Shown here: positions 17,554-25,338 of the stretch, one piece after another
Layout: the number at the start of each line of letters is the position of its first letter
Position numbering within the stretch: the stretch's first letter is position 1
The notes under the pieces: generated by a model
Told to the model about the DNA's origin: nothing
Databases searched by the model: none
Seen by the model: the letters and a program-made list of their open reading frames with translations, nothing else
Assembly: GCA_051649605.1 (NCBI GenBank)
Contig: JBOFHK010000017.1
Span: 62,001-126,000 of the forward strand
Direction: 5' to 3'
Source of the DNA: Brevinema_A sp051649605
Lineage (GTDB): Bacteria > Spirochaetota > Brevinematia > Brevinematales > Brevinemataceae
DNA length: 64,000 nt
Program-made: the position numbers and the translations under genes

Positions 17554-18099
17554 ATGAGTGAAGAAAATAAAAAAGAAAAGAAAGGTTTCGCAAAATTCCT
17601 TTCTAGTAAACGCTTTAAAGTAATTGGGGGGATTATTCTTGCCCTAATAATTTTGGGTAATTTGGGAGAAGGATCTTCACCAGATCCTACTTATGCGATT
17701 GGTACTCCTGTTAGTGATGACAAACTAGAGGTTACTATTACAGGAGTGTATGAACGTAATCAAGTTGGGTCTCAGTTTTTTAATTCCACACCTGCACAAG
17801 GAGGGATGTATTTGGTAGTTTTATATCAGTATAAAAACGTCTCTCAACAACCAATATCGATGTGGGATACCCCTAAAATCTCACTAGTAGATTCTAATGG
17901 AGCACAGTATAAACCTGATTTAGGTGCAAATAGTTCTTATGCTACAGAGGGAGATTTTGATACAAAATTATTGTCAGATTTAAATCCTGGTATTACCGTT
18001 AATGATGCTGAGGTCTTTGAGATATCACAAGAATTATACGAAACGCTCGATTGGAATGTTCGTGTTAAAATTGGACGAAAAAATTATACTTTCCAATAA
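17554..18099 (+). CDS. Membrane-anchored DUF4352-like protein
   Basis: This 181-aa protein has a basic cytoplasmic N-terminus (about 1-23), one membrane span (about 24-41) and an extracytoplasmic domain. The domain has the pattern of DUF4352 (telokin/Ig-like fold): IGTPVSDDKLEVTITGV, then GGMYLVVLYQYKNVSQQP and ISLVDSNGAQYKPD. The family's function is unknown; members are often surface proteins of Gram-positive bacteria, so its presence here may reflect transfer. AAGGAG lies 8 bases before the ATG. It has its own consensus promoter and a 40-bp palindromic terminator, and it lies between two copies of the helicase 3' end. Confidence 0.8.
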   Translation: MSEENKKEKKGFAKFLSSKRFKVIGGIILALIILGNLGEGSSPDPTYAIGTPVSDDKLEVTITGVYERNQVGSQFFNSTPAQGGMYLVVLYQYKNVSQQPISMWDTPKISLVDSNGAQYKPDLGANSSYATEGDFDTKLLSDLNPGITVNDAEVFEISQELYETLDWNVRVKIGRKNYTFQ

Positions 18100-18110
18100 T
18101 CTCTTATAAT

Positions 18111-18150
18111 AAACTAAAACAGCTCCCAAATTTGGGAGCTGTTTTAGTTT
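18111..18150. terminator. Bidirectional intrinsic terminator (40-bp perfect palindrome)
   Basis: The 20-base arm 18111-18130 is perfectly complementary to 18131-18150, with CAGCTCCC/GGGAGCTG cores and A/T-rich ends. It serves the DUF4352 gene and the convergent helicase gene. Confidence 0.9.
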
Positions 18151-18199
18151 ATTGGGATTGTTATAGATATACAAATATTATTAAGTGTAATATATAGAC

Positions 18200-20995
18200 T
18201 TACAAGTCTTGGTCGCTGATGAGAGATAGTAGGTCTTCGGAAGAAAAAGTACCAAAATTGCTGTTTTCTTGCATGAGATTGTCAAATAAAAAATCTTTTT
18301 TACGTTGGAGATTAAAGATTTTTTCTTCGATTGTTCCCTTAGTCATTAAGCGATAAATATTTACCGTTTTATGTTGCCCTATTCGATGAGCTCGGTCGAT
18401 TGCTTGATTTTCTACAGCGGGATTCCACCAAGGATCGAAAAGGATCACGGTATCTGCACCAGTAAGATTTAATCCAATGCCCCCTGCTCGTAGAGAAATT
18501 AAAAATATAGGGGTGGTACTATTGTTGAATTCGTCGGTTAATTGGATGCGATTTTGTGTTTTACCATCGATATACAAAAAATCAATATGTCGTTTTTTTA
18601 ATGCTTGTTGGATAATTTTGAGCATAGAAATAAATTGACTAAAGATTAAAACACGGTGATTTGATTCTAGGGCTTCATCTAAAAGCTCTAATAGTGCGGT
18701 CATTTTTGATGAGCAAACTACGGGATCTTCATGTTCTAATTCTGGATAAATCAAACCTGGGTGTAAGGATATTTGTCGTAATTTGGTCAATGCTGATAAA
18801 AAATCGATACGATTCTGATTAAAGCGATTTTCGTTAATGATCGTTTGAAAGTAATCTTTAACTTTAGATAGGGTATCCATATAAAGCGATTTTTGAAGGT
18901 CAGTGAGTTCTGTTAAAATTGTTTGTTCTATTTTTGGAGGAAGTTCTTTATAGACAGTATCTTTGGTTCTTCTAATAATAAAAGGATGGCAGAATTGGTA
19001 GAGATTATCTAAGGTTTCTTTTCGTTTTTGGATATCGAATCCTTGTAAGGGATCTTCAAAATGTTTTTGGAAATAACGATGAGAACCCAAGAATCCAGGC
19101 ATAACAAAATCAAAAATTGACCATAGTTCTGAAATATTGTTTTCTAGGGGTGTTCCGCTGACGGCAATTTTTGAGAGAGCTTGAATTTTTTTTACATTCT
19201 TGGTGCGTTTAGAATTAATATTTTTAATATGCTGAGCCTCATCGAGAATACAAAAATGAAATTGTTGATTTTGATAATGCTCAACATCAAAATTTAGCAT
19301 GTGATAAGAAGTAATAATAATACTATGTTGATCTAGTGTTTTGAGTTTTTCCTCTCTCTGCTGTTTACTTCCATTAACTAATAATATATCAAAACGATCA
19401 GGGTAAAATTTTTGGACTTCGACAAGCCAGTTAAGGATAAGGGCAGTTGGAGTGATAATTAATGTTTTCCCCTGAGAGGAATAAAGATCTAACAGTGTTA
19501 AAATTTGTAACGTTTTACCTAACCCCATTTCATCGGCAAGAATAAACCCAAAACCAAATTTATATAAAAGAGCCATACGTTCGACGCCTATTTTTTGGTA
19601 ATTACGTAAGGTCAAAGCGTTTGGTACTTCAATATTAGGTACCGTACCCTGATGGATAAAGTCTTTTAATTCTTCCCATTCTTTGGGAATTAAAGCATCA
19701 GGGTATACGGATAAGATCCATGGAAGAAAGGAAGCTTGAATCTGAATTTCGGAATGATGTTTTTGTTGCCTTAATGCTAATAATTTTTTAATTTTTTCTA
19801 GTTGACTTTCTGGAATAGTAATGAGGGAATCGTCTATTTCTAAGAATCCCTGATTAATAATCTGCTCTAATTCGGCAAGGGATAGTTTGAGTTCTTGGTA
19901 ATTATATTCAAAGTTTATAGATAACCAATCAATACTACTAAATAGAGGAGTAGGGGAAGATTTAGAAATAGAAACAGTGGGATTTTCTGTTCCAAGGATA
20001 AATTGGAGTTTCTGTTTTTTACCCACATGATAAATTTTAGCATTTTCAACGATTTGAGGGAGAAAACTTTCAAAAAAATTTACTCGGTCATCAGTAACAA
20101 TTTTATTTTCTGTGATTTCCCCTAAAAGACTATAAAAATTTTGGAAACTTTTTTCAATAATTTTTTCTAGCTGTTTTCGTATAGGATGTTGATAATTAAT
20201 CATCAGAGCAGTGTTGCTAGCTCCCTTAACTGCAAAATCTTTATGAGACTGAAGATGCTTACGAATACTTTCCAAATATAAAGGAAAAAGGTGTTTTTTA
20301 TTCTCTATCAATGCTTCTAAGAATAGTGATAATTCATATTTGTGATTAGACTTATTAAAATGAAACTCAAAAATAGGGGTAATTGATGTAGGGTGGAGGA
20401 TTTTAGGGACAATAAGATATTTGGATAAGGGGGACTGCTTATTTTGCATTTCTTGAATAAGAAATGCGCTTTCTATTGTGGTAATACTACTTTTACCGTG
20501 AGAAAATAAGTCATTTGTTGTCGTAGAACAAAACAAAATATGAAGTGGAGAAATCGTTTTTTGGTGGATAATATAGGGAATTGTTGAGGGGAGAAGGAGG
20601 CTTTCTTCTTTAGGATCGAGTGAAATAGAAGAATGAGTAATATCTAAAAATATTTTTGGAGAAAATGCTTTTATCGTAGAAGAAAGCTCTTTTTGACTAG
20701 CTCCTACTAAAATACAGGGAATTTGAGTAATAAAACTTATTAATTCTTGATCAAAAGGCGCATTAAAAAAAACAGTATTATTTTTTTTAGAGTCTTTTTT
20801 TAAAGATGACCAATAATTTAAAAAAGCAAGCTCGATAGGTCGGATTTCAGGGTGACGAGAATAAATAATCCCAAGGGATGTTTGTGAATCAATCAATTCT
20901 AATAGTGTGGGGTTGATATTTAGGGATACTGTAAGTGAATTGATTCTTTGATTATTCGTATGAGGGTGTAAAACTAATTGAAATAAAGAATTCAT
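18200..20995 (-). CDS. SNF2-family DNA/chromatin-type helicase (RapA/HepA-like)
   Basis: This 931-aa protein is a superfamily 2 ATPase expected to translocate on double-stranded DNA and displace bound proteins. The C-terminal half has the complete motor: FILADEMGLGKT (Walker A at 488-495), the DEAQ box at 585-588, SGTPLENNISELWS (motif III), SQFISML, then SLRAGGIGLNLTGAD (motif V) and QAIDRAHRIGQ (motif VI). Residues 1-440 show no domain I can name. It resembles the bacterial SNF2 proteins often annotated as non-specific serine/threonine kinases or helicases. It is a single gene, divergent from the M20 peptidase. Its last about 70 coding bases are duplicated downstream. Confidence 0.92.
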   Translation of the reverse strand: MNSLFQLVLHPHTNNQRINSLTVSLNINPTLLELIDSQTSLGIIYSRHPEIRPIELAFLNYWSSLKKDSKKNNTVFFNAPFDQELISFITQIPCILVGASQKELSSTIKAFSPKIFLDITHSSISLDPKEESLLLPSTIPYIIHQKTISPLHILFCSTTTNDLFSHGKSSITTIESAFLIQEMQNKQSPLSKYLIVPKILHPTSITPIFEFHFNKSNHKYELSLFLEALIENKKHLFPLYLESIRKHLQSHKDFAVKGASNTALMINYQHPIRKQLEKIIEKSFQNFYSLLGEITENKIVTDDRVNFFESFLPQIVENAKIYHVGKKQKLQFILGTENPTVSISKSSPTPLFSSIDWLSINFEYNYQELKLSLAELEQIINQGFLEIDDSLITIPESQLEKIKKLLALRQQKHHSEIQIQASFLPWILSVYPDALIPKEWEELKDFIHQGTVPNIEVPNALTLRNYQKIGVERMALLYKFGFGFILADEMGLGKTLQILTLLDLYSSQGKTLIITPTALILNWLVEVQKFYPDRFDILLVNGSKQQREEKLKTLDQHSIIITSYHMLNFDVEHYQNQQFHFCILDEAQHIKNINSKRTKNVKKIQALSKIAVSGTPLENNISELWSIFDFVMPGFLGSHRYFQKHFEDPLQGFDIQKRKETLDNLYQFCHPFIIRRTKDTVYKELPPKIEQTILTELTDLQKSLYMDTLSKVKDYFQTIINENRFNQNRIDFLSALTKLRQISLHPGLIYPELEHEDPVVCSSKMTALLELLDEALESNHRVLIFSQFISMLKIIQQALKKRHIDFLYIDGKTQNRIQLTDEFNNSTTPIFLISLRAGGIGLNLTGADTVILFDPWWNPAVENQAIDRAHRIGQHKTVNIYRLMTKGTIEEKIFNLQRKKDFLFDNLMQENSNFGTFSSEDLLSLISDQDL

Positions 20996-21063
20996 AAGTT
21001 CTCCTCTAAATTATAATTATACTATAATTAGTAATGTATTGCAATTAAGTAGTTCGATAATTA

Positions 21064-21091
21064 TTGACTTTTTGCTTATTTGGCTTATAAT
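21064..21091 (+). promoter_or_regulatory. sigma-70 promoter of the M20 peptidase gene
   Basis: TTGACT (21064-21069), 16 bp, TATAAT (21086-21091), 33 bases before the start codon. Confidence 0.7.
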
Positions 21092-21123
21092 AATTATATA
21101 TACGAATTATTAAGGAGATATAT

Positions 21124-22245
21124 ATGAATTATTCTGTTGATCAAGAAAAAATTGTTTCTTTATTTATGGAGATGGCTACTATTTCTAGTCCTAGCTTTTA
21201 TGAGAAAGAAATGATGATTTTTATCGAAAATTATCTACTAGGTAAAAATATTGAGCTACGAAAAATACCTTACACAGATAAAAATGGATCGAGTGCAGAG
21301 AATCTTATTATTAAACTCCCAGCTACTGATAAAACAAAAAAAGGTTTGTTTTTTGATGCCCATGCAGATACGGTATCCCCTTGTGAAAATATCACCCCAA
21401 TTCTCGATGGAGATATTATTCGTTCTTCTGGTAATAGTGTATTAGGAGCAGATGATAAATGTGGGATTGCGAGTATACTTATTACTATTGATATGATTTT
21501 GGAATATAATATTCCTCATGGAGAATTATTATTTATTGTTTCTTCTGCGGAAGAGGTAGGATTGGTTGGTGCTCAGTATATTCCTAAAGAAATTTTTTCT
21601 AATATGGATTATGGGATTATTTTAGATGCTGGGGGAGCTGTAGGTTCAATTAATTTGAAAGCCCCTTTTCATTACCACTATACTATTACAGTAAAAGGAC
21701 GTGCTACTCATGCTGCGATGGCTCCTGAAGCAGGTATTAATGCCATCAAAATTGCTGCTCAATTAATCAATGATCTACCTTCTGGAAGAATTTCTGAAGA
21801 TACAGTCAGTAATGTAGGATTGATTAATGGGGGTTCGGGAAGAAATGTTGTACCTGATACGGTTACCATTATTGGAGAATTTCGATCTTTAGTGGATGAT
21901 AATTGTCAACCCCTTAAAGAACAAGTACTGAATGCTGTGCAAAAGCATAAGGTGAATGCGGTAGATATTCTTTGTGATTTAGCACAAAGTACGGTTGGTT
22001 ATAATTTTGACCCTTCTTCGGATATTATTCAGTTTATTGCGCAGGGACTAAGAGATATTGGTATTTCACCAAAATATGAAGAATCTTGTGGAGGAACAAA
22101 TGCGAATATCTATTCTACAAAAGGGATTCATTCTACGGTCATTAGTGTAGGAATGGAAGCCATTCATAGTGTTGATGAATATATTCGTGTCCAAGATCTT
22201 ATTGATACTACCCGACTGTTACTCAAATTAATAGAATTATCATGA
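21124..22245 (+). CDS. M20-family metallopeptidase (peptidase T-like)
   Basis: This 373-aa cytoplasmic di-zinc peptidase probably releases amino acids from short peptides. Zinc-site motifs are visible in order: FDAHADTV (His and Asp), GADDKCG (bridging Asp), SSAEEVG (catalytic and ligand Glu pair), GIILDAGG (Asp) and a late ESCGGTNANI/IHSV region (His). A lid domain starts near residue 180 with HYHYTITVKGRATHAA. It lacks a signal peptide. The M20/PepT label is firm, the exact peptide specificity is not. AAGGAG lies before the ATG, and its own promoter and terminator make it a single-gene unit. Confidence 0.88.
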   Translation: MNYSVDQEKIVSLFMEMATISSPSFYEKEMMIFIENYLLGKNIELRKIPYTDKNGSSAENLIIKLPATDKTKKGLFFDAHADTVSPCENITPILDGDIIRSSGNSVLGADDKCGIASILITIDMILEYNIPHGELLFIVSSAEEVGLVGAQYIPKEIFSNMDYGIILDAGGAVGSINLKAPFHYHYTITVKGRATHAAMAPEAGINAIKIAAQLINDLPSGRISEDTVSNVGLINGGSGRNVVPDTVTIIGEFRSLVDDNCQPLKEQVLNAVQKHKVNAVDILCDLAQSTVGYNFDPSSDIIQFIAQGLRDIGISPKYEESCGGTNANIYSTKGIHSTVISVGMEAIHSVDEYIRVQDLIDTTRLLLKLIELS

Positions 22246-22266
22246 GAATTGTTTTATACAGTTTAT

Positions 22267-22305
22267 AGTAAAAAAAGCATCTCTTAAAGAGATGCTTTTT
22301 TTACT
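22267..22305. terminator. Bidirectional intrinsic terminator
   Basis: 19-base perfect arms (22267-22285 and 22287-22305) with a GCATCTCTT/AAGAGATGC core and seven-base A and T runs. It separates the convergent peptidase and LysM genes and overlaps the LysM stop codon by two bases. Confidence 0.9.
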
Positions 22306-22942
22306 ATTTTGAAGTATTAGGGATTAATAGTTGTTGTTTAGGGTAAATCCAATGAGGATCTTTAATGATTGTTTTATTAGATTCCCAAATATTACGCCAT
22401 AATAAGGGATCACTATAAAATTTATTGGAAATAAACCATAGAGTATCACCTTTGACAACGGTATAGTCAGTACCACTAAGCTGAAGACCTGCTAAAATAT
22501 CTAATCCTTGTTGAGCTGATGAGATTGCTTTTTGGTAATCCTCTTGTTGGTAAGCGTTTTCTGCATCGACAAGAAGTTGAGACGCCTGAGCATAGTCCAT
22601 TGGGTATTCTTTAGCAACCCCATTTTTTTGTGCTGTCGCGAGAGCCATTTGTAATCGTTTGATTAAGGCAGCAGCCTTATTTTTGCGAGCAACTTCTGTA
22701 GCTTTGTTCGCAGCTTCTACGACAGAGGGCGCTATTTGATTGGCAAGATCAATATTATCCACCTCTAATGCGACATTCATCTGATTAAATAGCTTATCAG
22801 CAATAGTATACTCTTTTTTAGCATACGTAGGAGCTTCTGCAGCACGAGCTCTTTCCATTGCCTGTACGGCTTCATCTGTTAGTTGGATATTTTGTTTTCC
22901 ACATGAAGCAAGTAAGAGTACTAATAGAGCGATCTTTTTCAT
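22304..22942 (-). CDS. LysM-domain lipoprotein (short paralogue)
   Basis: This 212-aa envelope protein has a clear lipobox, LLASC, so Cys14 should be lipidated. Residues about 20-150 are Ala/Glu/Gln-rich helices resembling the DUF4398-type repeats seen in spirochaetal lipoproteins (AMERARAAEAPTYA, then YQKAISSAQQGLD). The C-terminal about 50 residues are a LysM domain (YTVVKGDTLWFISNKF) that should bind peptidoglycan. It is paralogous to the 434-aa protein encoded just upstream, with the N-terminal module and the LysM both shared. Role: probably tethering the outer or inner membrane to the cell wall. Confidence 0.88.
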   Translation of the reverse strand: MKKIALLVLLLASCGKQNIQLTDEAVQAMERARAAEAPTYAKKEYTIADKLFNQMNVALEVDNIDLANQIAPSVVEAANKATEVARKNKAAALIKRLQMALATAQKNGVAKEYPMDYAQASQLLVDAENAYQQEDYQKAISSAQQGLDILAGLQLSGTDYTVVKGDTLWFISNKFYSDPLLWRNIWESNKTIIKDPHWIYPKQQLLIPNTSK

Positions 22943-23033
22943 AATATTTCCTTGATATAGTTTATCAAAACAATATTTAATAATTACCTATATTATAGTA
23001 TATAAATACTAAAAAATCTATATTTTATCATTA

Positions 23034-23064
23034 AATATCTTGAGAAAGTATTTCTCAAGATATT
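23034..23064. repeat. 14-bp perfect inverted repeat upstream of the short LysM gene
   Basis: AATATCTTGAGAAA (23034-23047) pairs with TTTCTCAAGATATT (23051-23064) across three bases. No T-run follows on either strand, so it is not a standard terminator. It lies 92 bases before the short LysM gene and could be an operator or an RNA stem. Confidence 0.6.
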
Positions 23065-23081
23065 ATAAGAAGTTAAAAACT

Positions 23082-23118
23082 ATAAAAAAAGCACCCCAAT
23101 GAAGAGGTGCTTTTTTTA
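23082..23118 (-). terminator. Intrinsic terminator after the long LysM lipoprotein gene
   Basis: ATAAAAAAAGCACC pairs with GGTGCTTTTTTTAT around a 10-base loop. The minus-strand reading ends in seven T, just after the 434-codon gene. Confidence 0.85.
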
Positions 23119-23128
23119 TTATATCTAT

Positions 23129-24433
23129 TTATTTGGTAACTGGTGCTGGAGGAATACGGAACTCTTGTCCAGGATAGATAAGATCAGGGTCTTTAATTTG
23201 GAGTTTATTAGCTCTCCAAATATTAGGCCAGAGCCATGGTGTTTTATAAATAGCGCCAGAAATATCCCATAAAGTATCACCTTTGATTACTTTGTGGTTG
23301 GTGAGGGTTTGATTCGCAAGGAACAAATCGGCTAAACGGAGTCCTTCACGAGCATCATCAATAGAATTAAGATAACTACCTTCGTTGTAGTAGTTTTGTG
23401 CTGAATTGTACAAGCTATCAATCATATCGATAGTAACCTGTTCGTTAGGGGCTACCGCAGTGGCTTCCATGGTGTTGGTATACGATTGATTTTGTGCTTT
23501 GAAAGTTAGTGGAAGAGAAGCCAATGTATCTTCTTCATCATAAAGGAAAAGTTCCATTTCTTCCTCGTACTCTGCTTCGTATTCTGTCGCTGCAGGAGTC
23601 AAGGGTGTCATAGGAGTTGTGCCATATTCTTCTTTAATAAATTTTAATACCGATTCCAAACGACGGAGGAGATCATATGCTTGGAGTTGAAGGTTTTCGT
23701 TTTGATCGACGGTAATAGAAATAGCAGCATCGTTAGGGTATTTTTCGAGTAGTTCGTTAAGCCAATCGATTGCTGTTTGAGAAGATTTAATACTGTCGTT
23801 GTACTGTTTGTTTTGGTATTCTTCAGTAGCCTGTTCGATAAGATTAGAAATTTCTTTGAGAGAATCTTCTGTTTGTGTTAAATCTGTAGTTTTATAGGCT
23901 CTATCTAATAATTCACGAGCTCTGTTAAGATTGGCTAACGCGAGGGCTTCCGCACCTCCGATCAGTGGCTCTAATAAATCTAAACCACTTTGAGCTGAAG
24001 TAATAGCTTTTTCGTAATCGGGTATTTGATAAAAATTCTCTGCATCGATTAACGCTTGTGTTGCTTGGGCATAGATATCGGGATTTTCTTGATCGATACC
24101 AATACTAGTAGCAGTAGCTAAACTTTGTTTGAGTTGAGCAATAAGTGCGGTTGCTTTGTTTTTGCGGGCAACATCTGTTGCCTTATTAGCAGCGTCAACA
24201 ACTTCTTGAGCCAATTGATTGGCTAAGTTTTGATCGCCATTTTCGAGAGCTCTATTCATCTGATTAAATAGATCTTCTGCAATAGAGTATTCTTGGGGAG
24301 CATAGGTTGGAGCTTCAGCTGCTCGGGCTCTTTCCATTGCCTGCACCGCCGAATCTGTTGGTTGAACAGTATTACCACCACAAGCTACGATGGTGAATAT
24401 ACTTAACAGCGATAATATTTTTATATGTTTCAT
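23129..24433 (-). CDS. LysM-domain lipoprotein (long paralogue)
   Basis: This 434-aa envelope protein has lipobox TIVAC, with Cys18 as the likely lipidated residue. At least three alpha-helical repeat units of about 60-130 residues follow: one near 25-155 closely matches the short paralogue, one is near 165-245, and one near 325-380 precedes the C-terminal LysM (HKVIKGDTLWDISGAIY). Between them is a Pro/Glu-rich acidic linker (about 270-325). It should bind peptidoglycan through LysM. It follows csrA on the same strand but has its own upstream region, in which a sigma-28-like promoter is visible, hinting at control with flagellar genes. Confidence 0.88.
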   Translation of the reverse strand: MKHIKILSLLSIFTIVACGGNTVQPTDSAVQAMERARAAEAPTYAPQEYSIAEDLFNQMNRALENGDQNLANQLAQEVVDAANKATDVARKNKATALIAQLKQSLATATSIGIDQENPDIYAQATQALIDAENFYQIPDYEKAITSAQSGLDLLEPLIGGAEALALANLNRARELLDRAYKTTDLTQTEDSLKEISNLIEQATEEYQNKQYNDSIKSSQTAIDWLNELLEKYPNDAAISITVDQNENLQLQAYDLLRRLESVLKFIKEEYGTTPMTPLTPAATEYEAEYEEEMELFLYDEEDTLASLPLTFKAQNQSYTNTMEATAVAPNEQVTIDMIDSLYNSAQNYYNEGSYLNSIDDAREGLRLADLFLANQTLTNHKVIKGDTLWDISGAIYKTPWLWPNIWRANKLQIKDPDLIYPGQEFRIPPAPVTK

Positions 24434-24489
24434 TAGGACCTCTTAATTTTGGTTTTTCGACCGAAGGGATTGTTATTTTTATAGATTTA

Positions 24490-24516
24490 GAATCGGCTAT
24501 TTTACAATAAAATTGC
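24490..24516 (-). promoter_or_regulatory. Possible sigma-28-type promoter of the long LysM lipoprotein gene
   Basis: On the minus strand, GCAATTTT (complement of 24509-24516), 11 bases, then GCCGATTC (complement of 24490-24497), compared with the enterobacterial FliA consensus TAAAGTTT-N11-GCCGATAA. The -10 box is identical to the one before flgN. It lies 57 bases before the start codon. Confidence 0.45.
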
Positions 24517-24558
24517 TATCTTACTTATTATAATAAAACAATATTTAAATAAAAACAA

Positions 24559-24789
24559 CTATTTTTTATTTTTTTTCATTAAATCTTTTAAATGAGTTAA
24601 TGATGGTTTTTGTTGAGCCATTTGATTTTCTTTAATAATTTCTTGGAAAATCTCTTGTCTAAAAATCCGAACTTCTTTAGGGGCAACGATTCCTATTTTG
24701 ACTTGATCGGGCTTTATATGAATAATTTTGATCTCTATCTCGTCGTTAATAATAATTGATTCGTTTTCCTTCCGTGATAAAACAAGCAC
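24559..24789 (-). CDS. csrA: Carbon storage regulator CsrA (translational repressor)
   Basis: CsrA is a dimeric RNA-binding protein that blocks ribosome access at GGA-containing hairpins. The protein has 76 aa. MLVLSRKENESIIIND is the canonical N-terminus, VKIGIVAPKEVRIFRQEI carries the conserved RNA-binding Arg, and a Lys-rich tail extends the usual 60-residue core. It starts at GTG with AAGGAGGAG 5 bases away. It is encoded 35 bases after fliW. In Bacillus and in Borrelia, FliW sequesters CsrA until flagellin is exported, and the same circuit is expected here. Confidence 0.95.
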   Translation of the reverse strand: MLVLSRKENESIIINDEIEIKIIHIKPDQVKIGIVAPKEVRIFRQEIFQEIIKENQMAQQKPSLTHLKDLMKKNKK

Positions 24790-24824
24790 AACTCCTCCTT
24801 GAACGCACTTATAACGTACTTATT

Positions 24825-25271
24825 TTAAAGAGCTATTACTTCTTTCTTTGCAAACAATCGGCATTTTGTCGAATAATGGGAACAATTAGAAATACTTTGA
24901 ATTGCATAATTATTTTTTGAGTTAATCACGATAGGCCCTAAAATGTTCATCGTAATATCATCTATATTTTGTGGGATTGTTACGATAGCATAGTCTACAA
25001 TATCTTCATGATTTTCGATAGCAAGTAATTCTGCGTCGGCATCATCAATATCTAAAATATAATCCGATATGAATAAACGTGGTTGTATTAAAAGAAAAGA
25101 TATATCTTTATCATCTTTACTTTGTAATAAAGTAAAATTTTCTGGCTCTTCTAAAGGAAGTAAATAATATTCTAATAACTGTGAAAATCCAAAGATTGGT
25201 TTTTTAAAAACAATCTTGCTACTCTCAGAAACTTGAATTTCCCCATATTCTCTTGTGTTAACTATTGGCAC
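24825..25271 (-). CDS. fliW: Flagellar assembly factor FliW
   Basis: FliW binds flagellin and CsrA and so couples filament growth to CsrA repression. The open frame begins at an ATG at 25286, but that codon lies inside the ribosome-binding site GGAGG; the GTG at 25271, 8 bases after it, is the better start and gives 148 aa beginning MPIVNTREYGEIQV, in line with other FliW proteins. Typical features are FKKPIFGF near 25-32, the FLLIQP segment and the ILGPIVIN segment near 115. It is encoded between flgL and csrA, the conserved order. Confidence 0.9.
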   Translation of the reverse strand: MPIVNTREYGEIQVSESSKIVFKKPIFGFSQLLEYYLLPLEEPENFTLLQSKDDKDISFLLIQPRLFISDYILDIDDADAELLAIENHEDIVDYAIVTIPQNIDDITMNILGPIVINSKNNYAIQSISNCSHYSTKCRLFAKKEVIAL

Positions 25272-25338
25272 AATAACATCCTCCATAAAGTATAATTATA
25301 ATATTTTTCAAATATATAGATTTACGATAACGTTCTAT

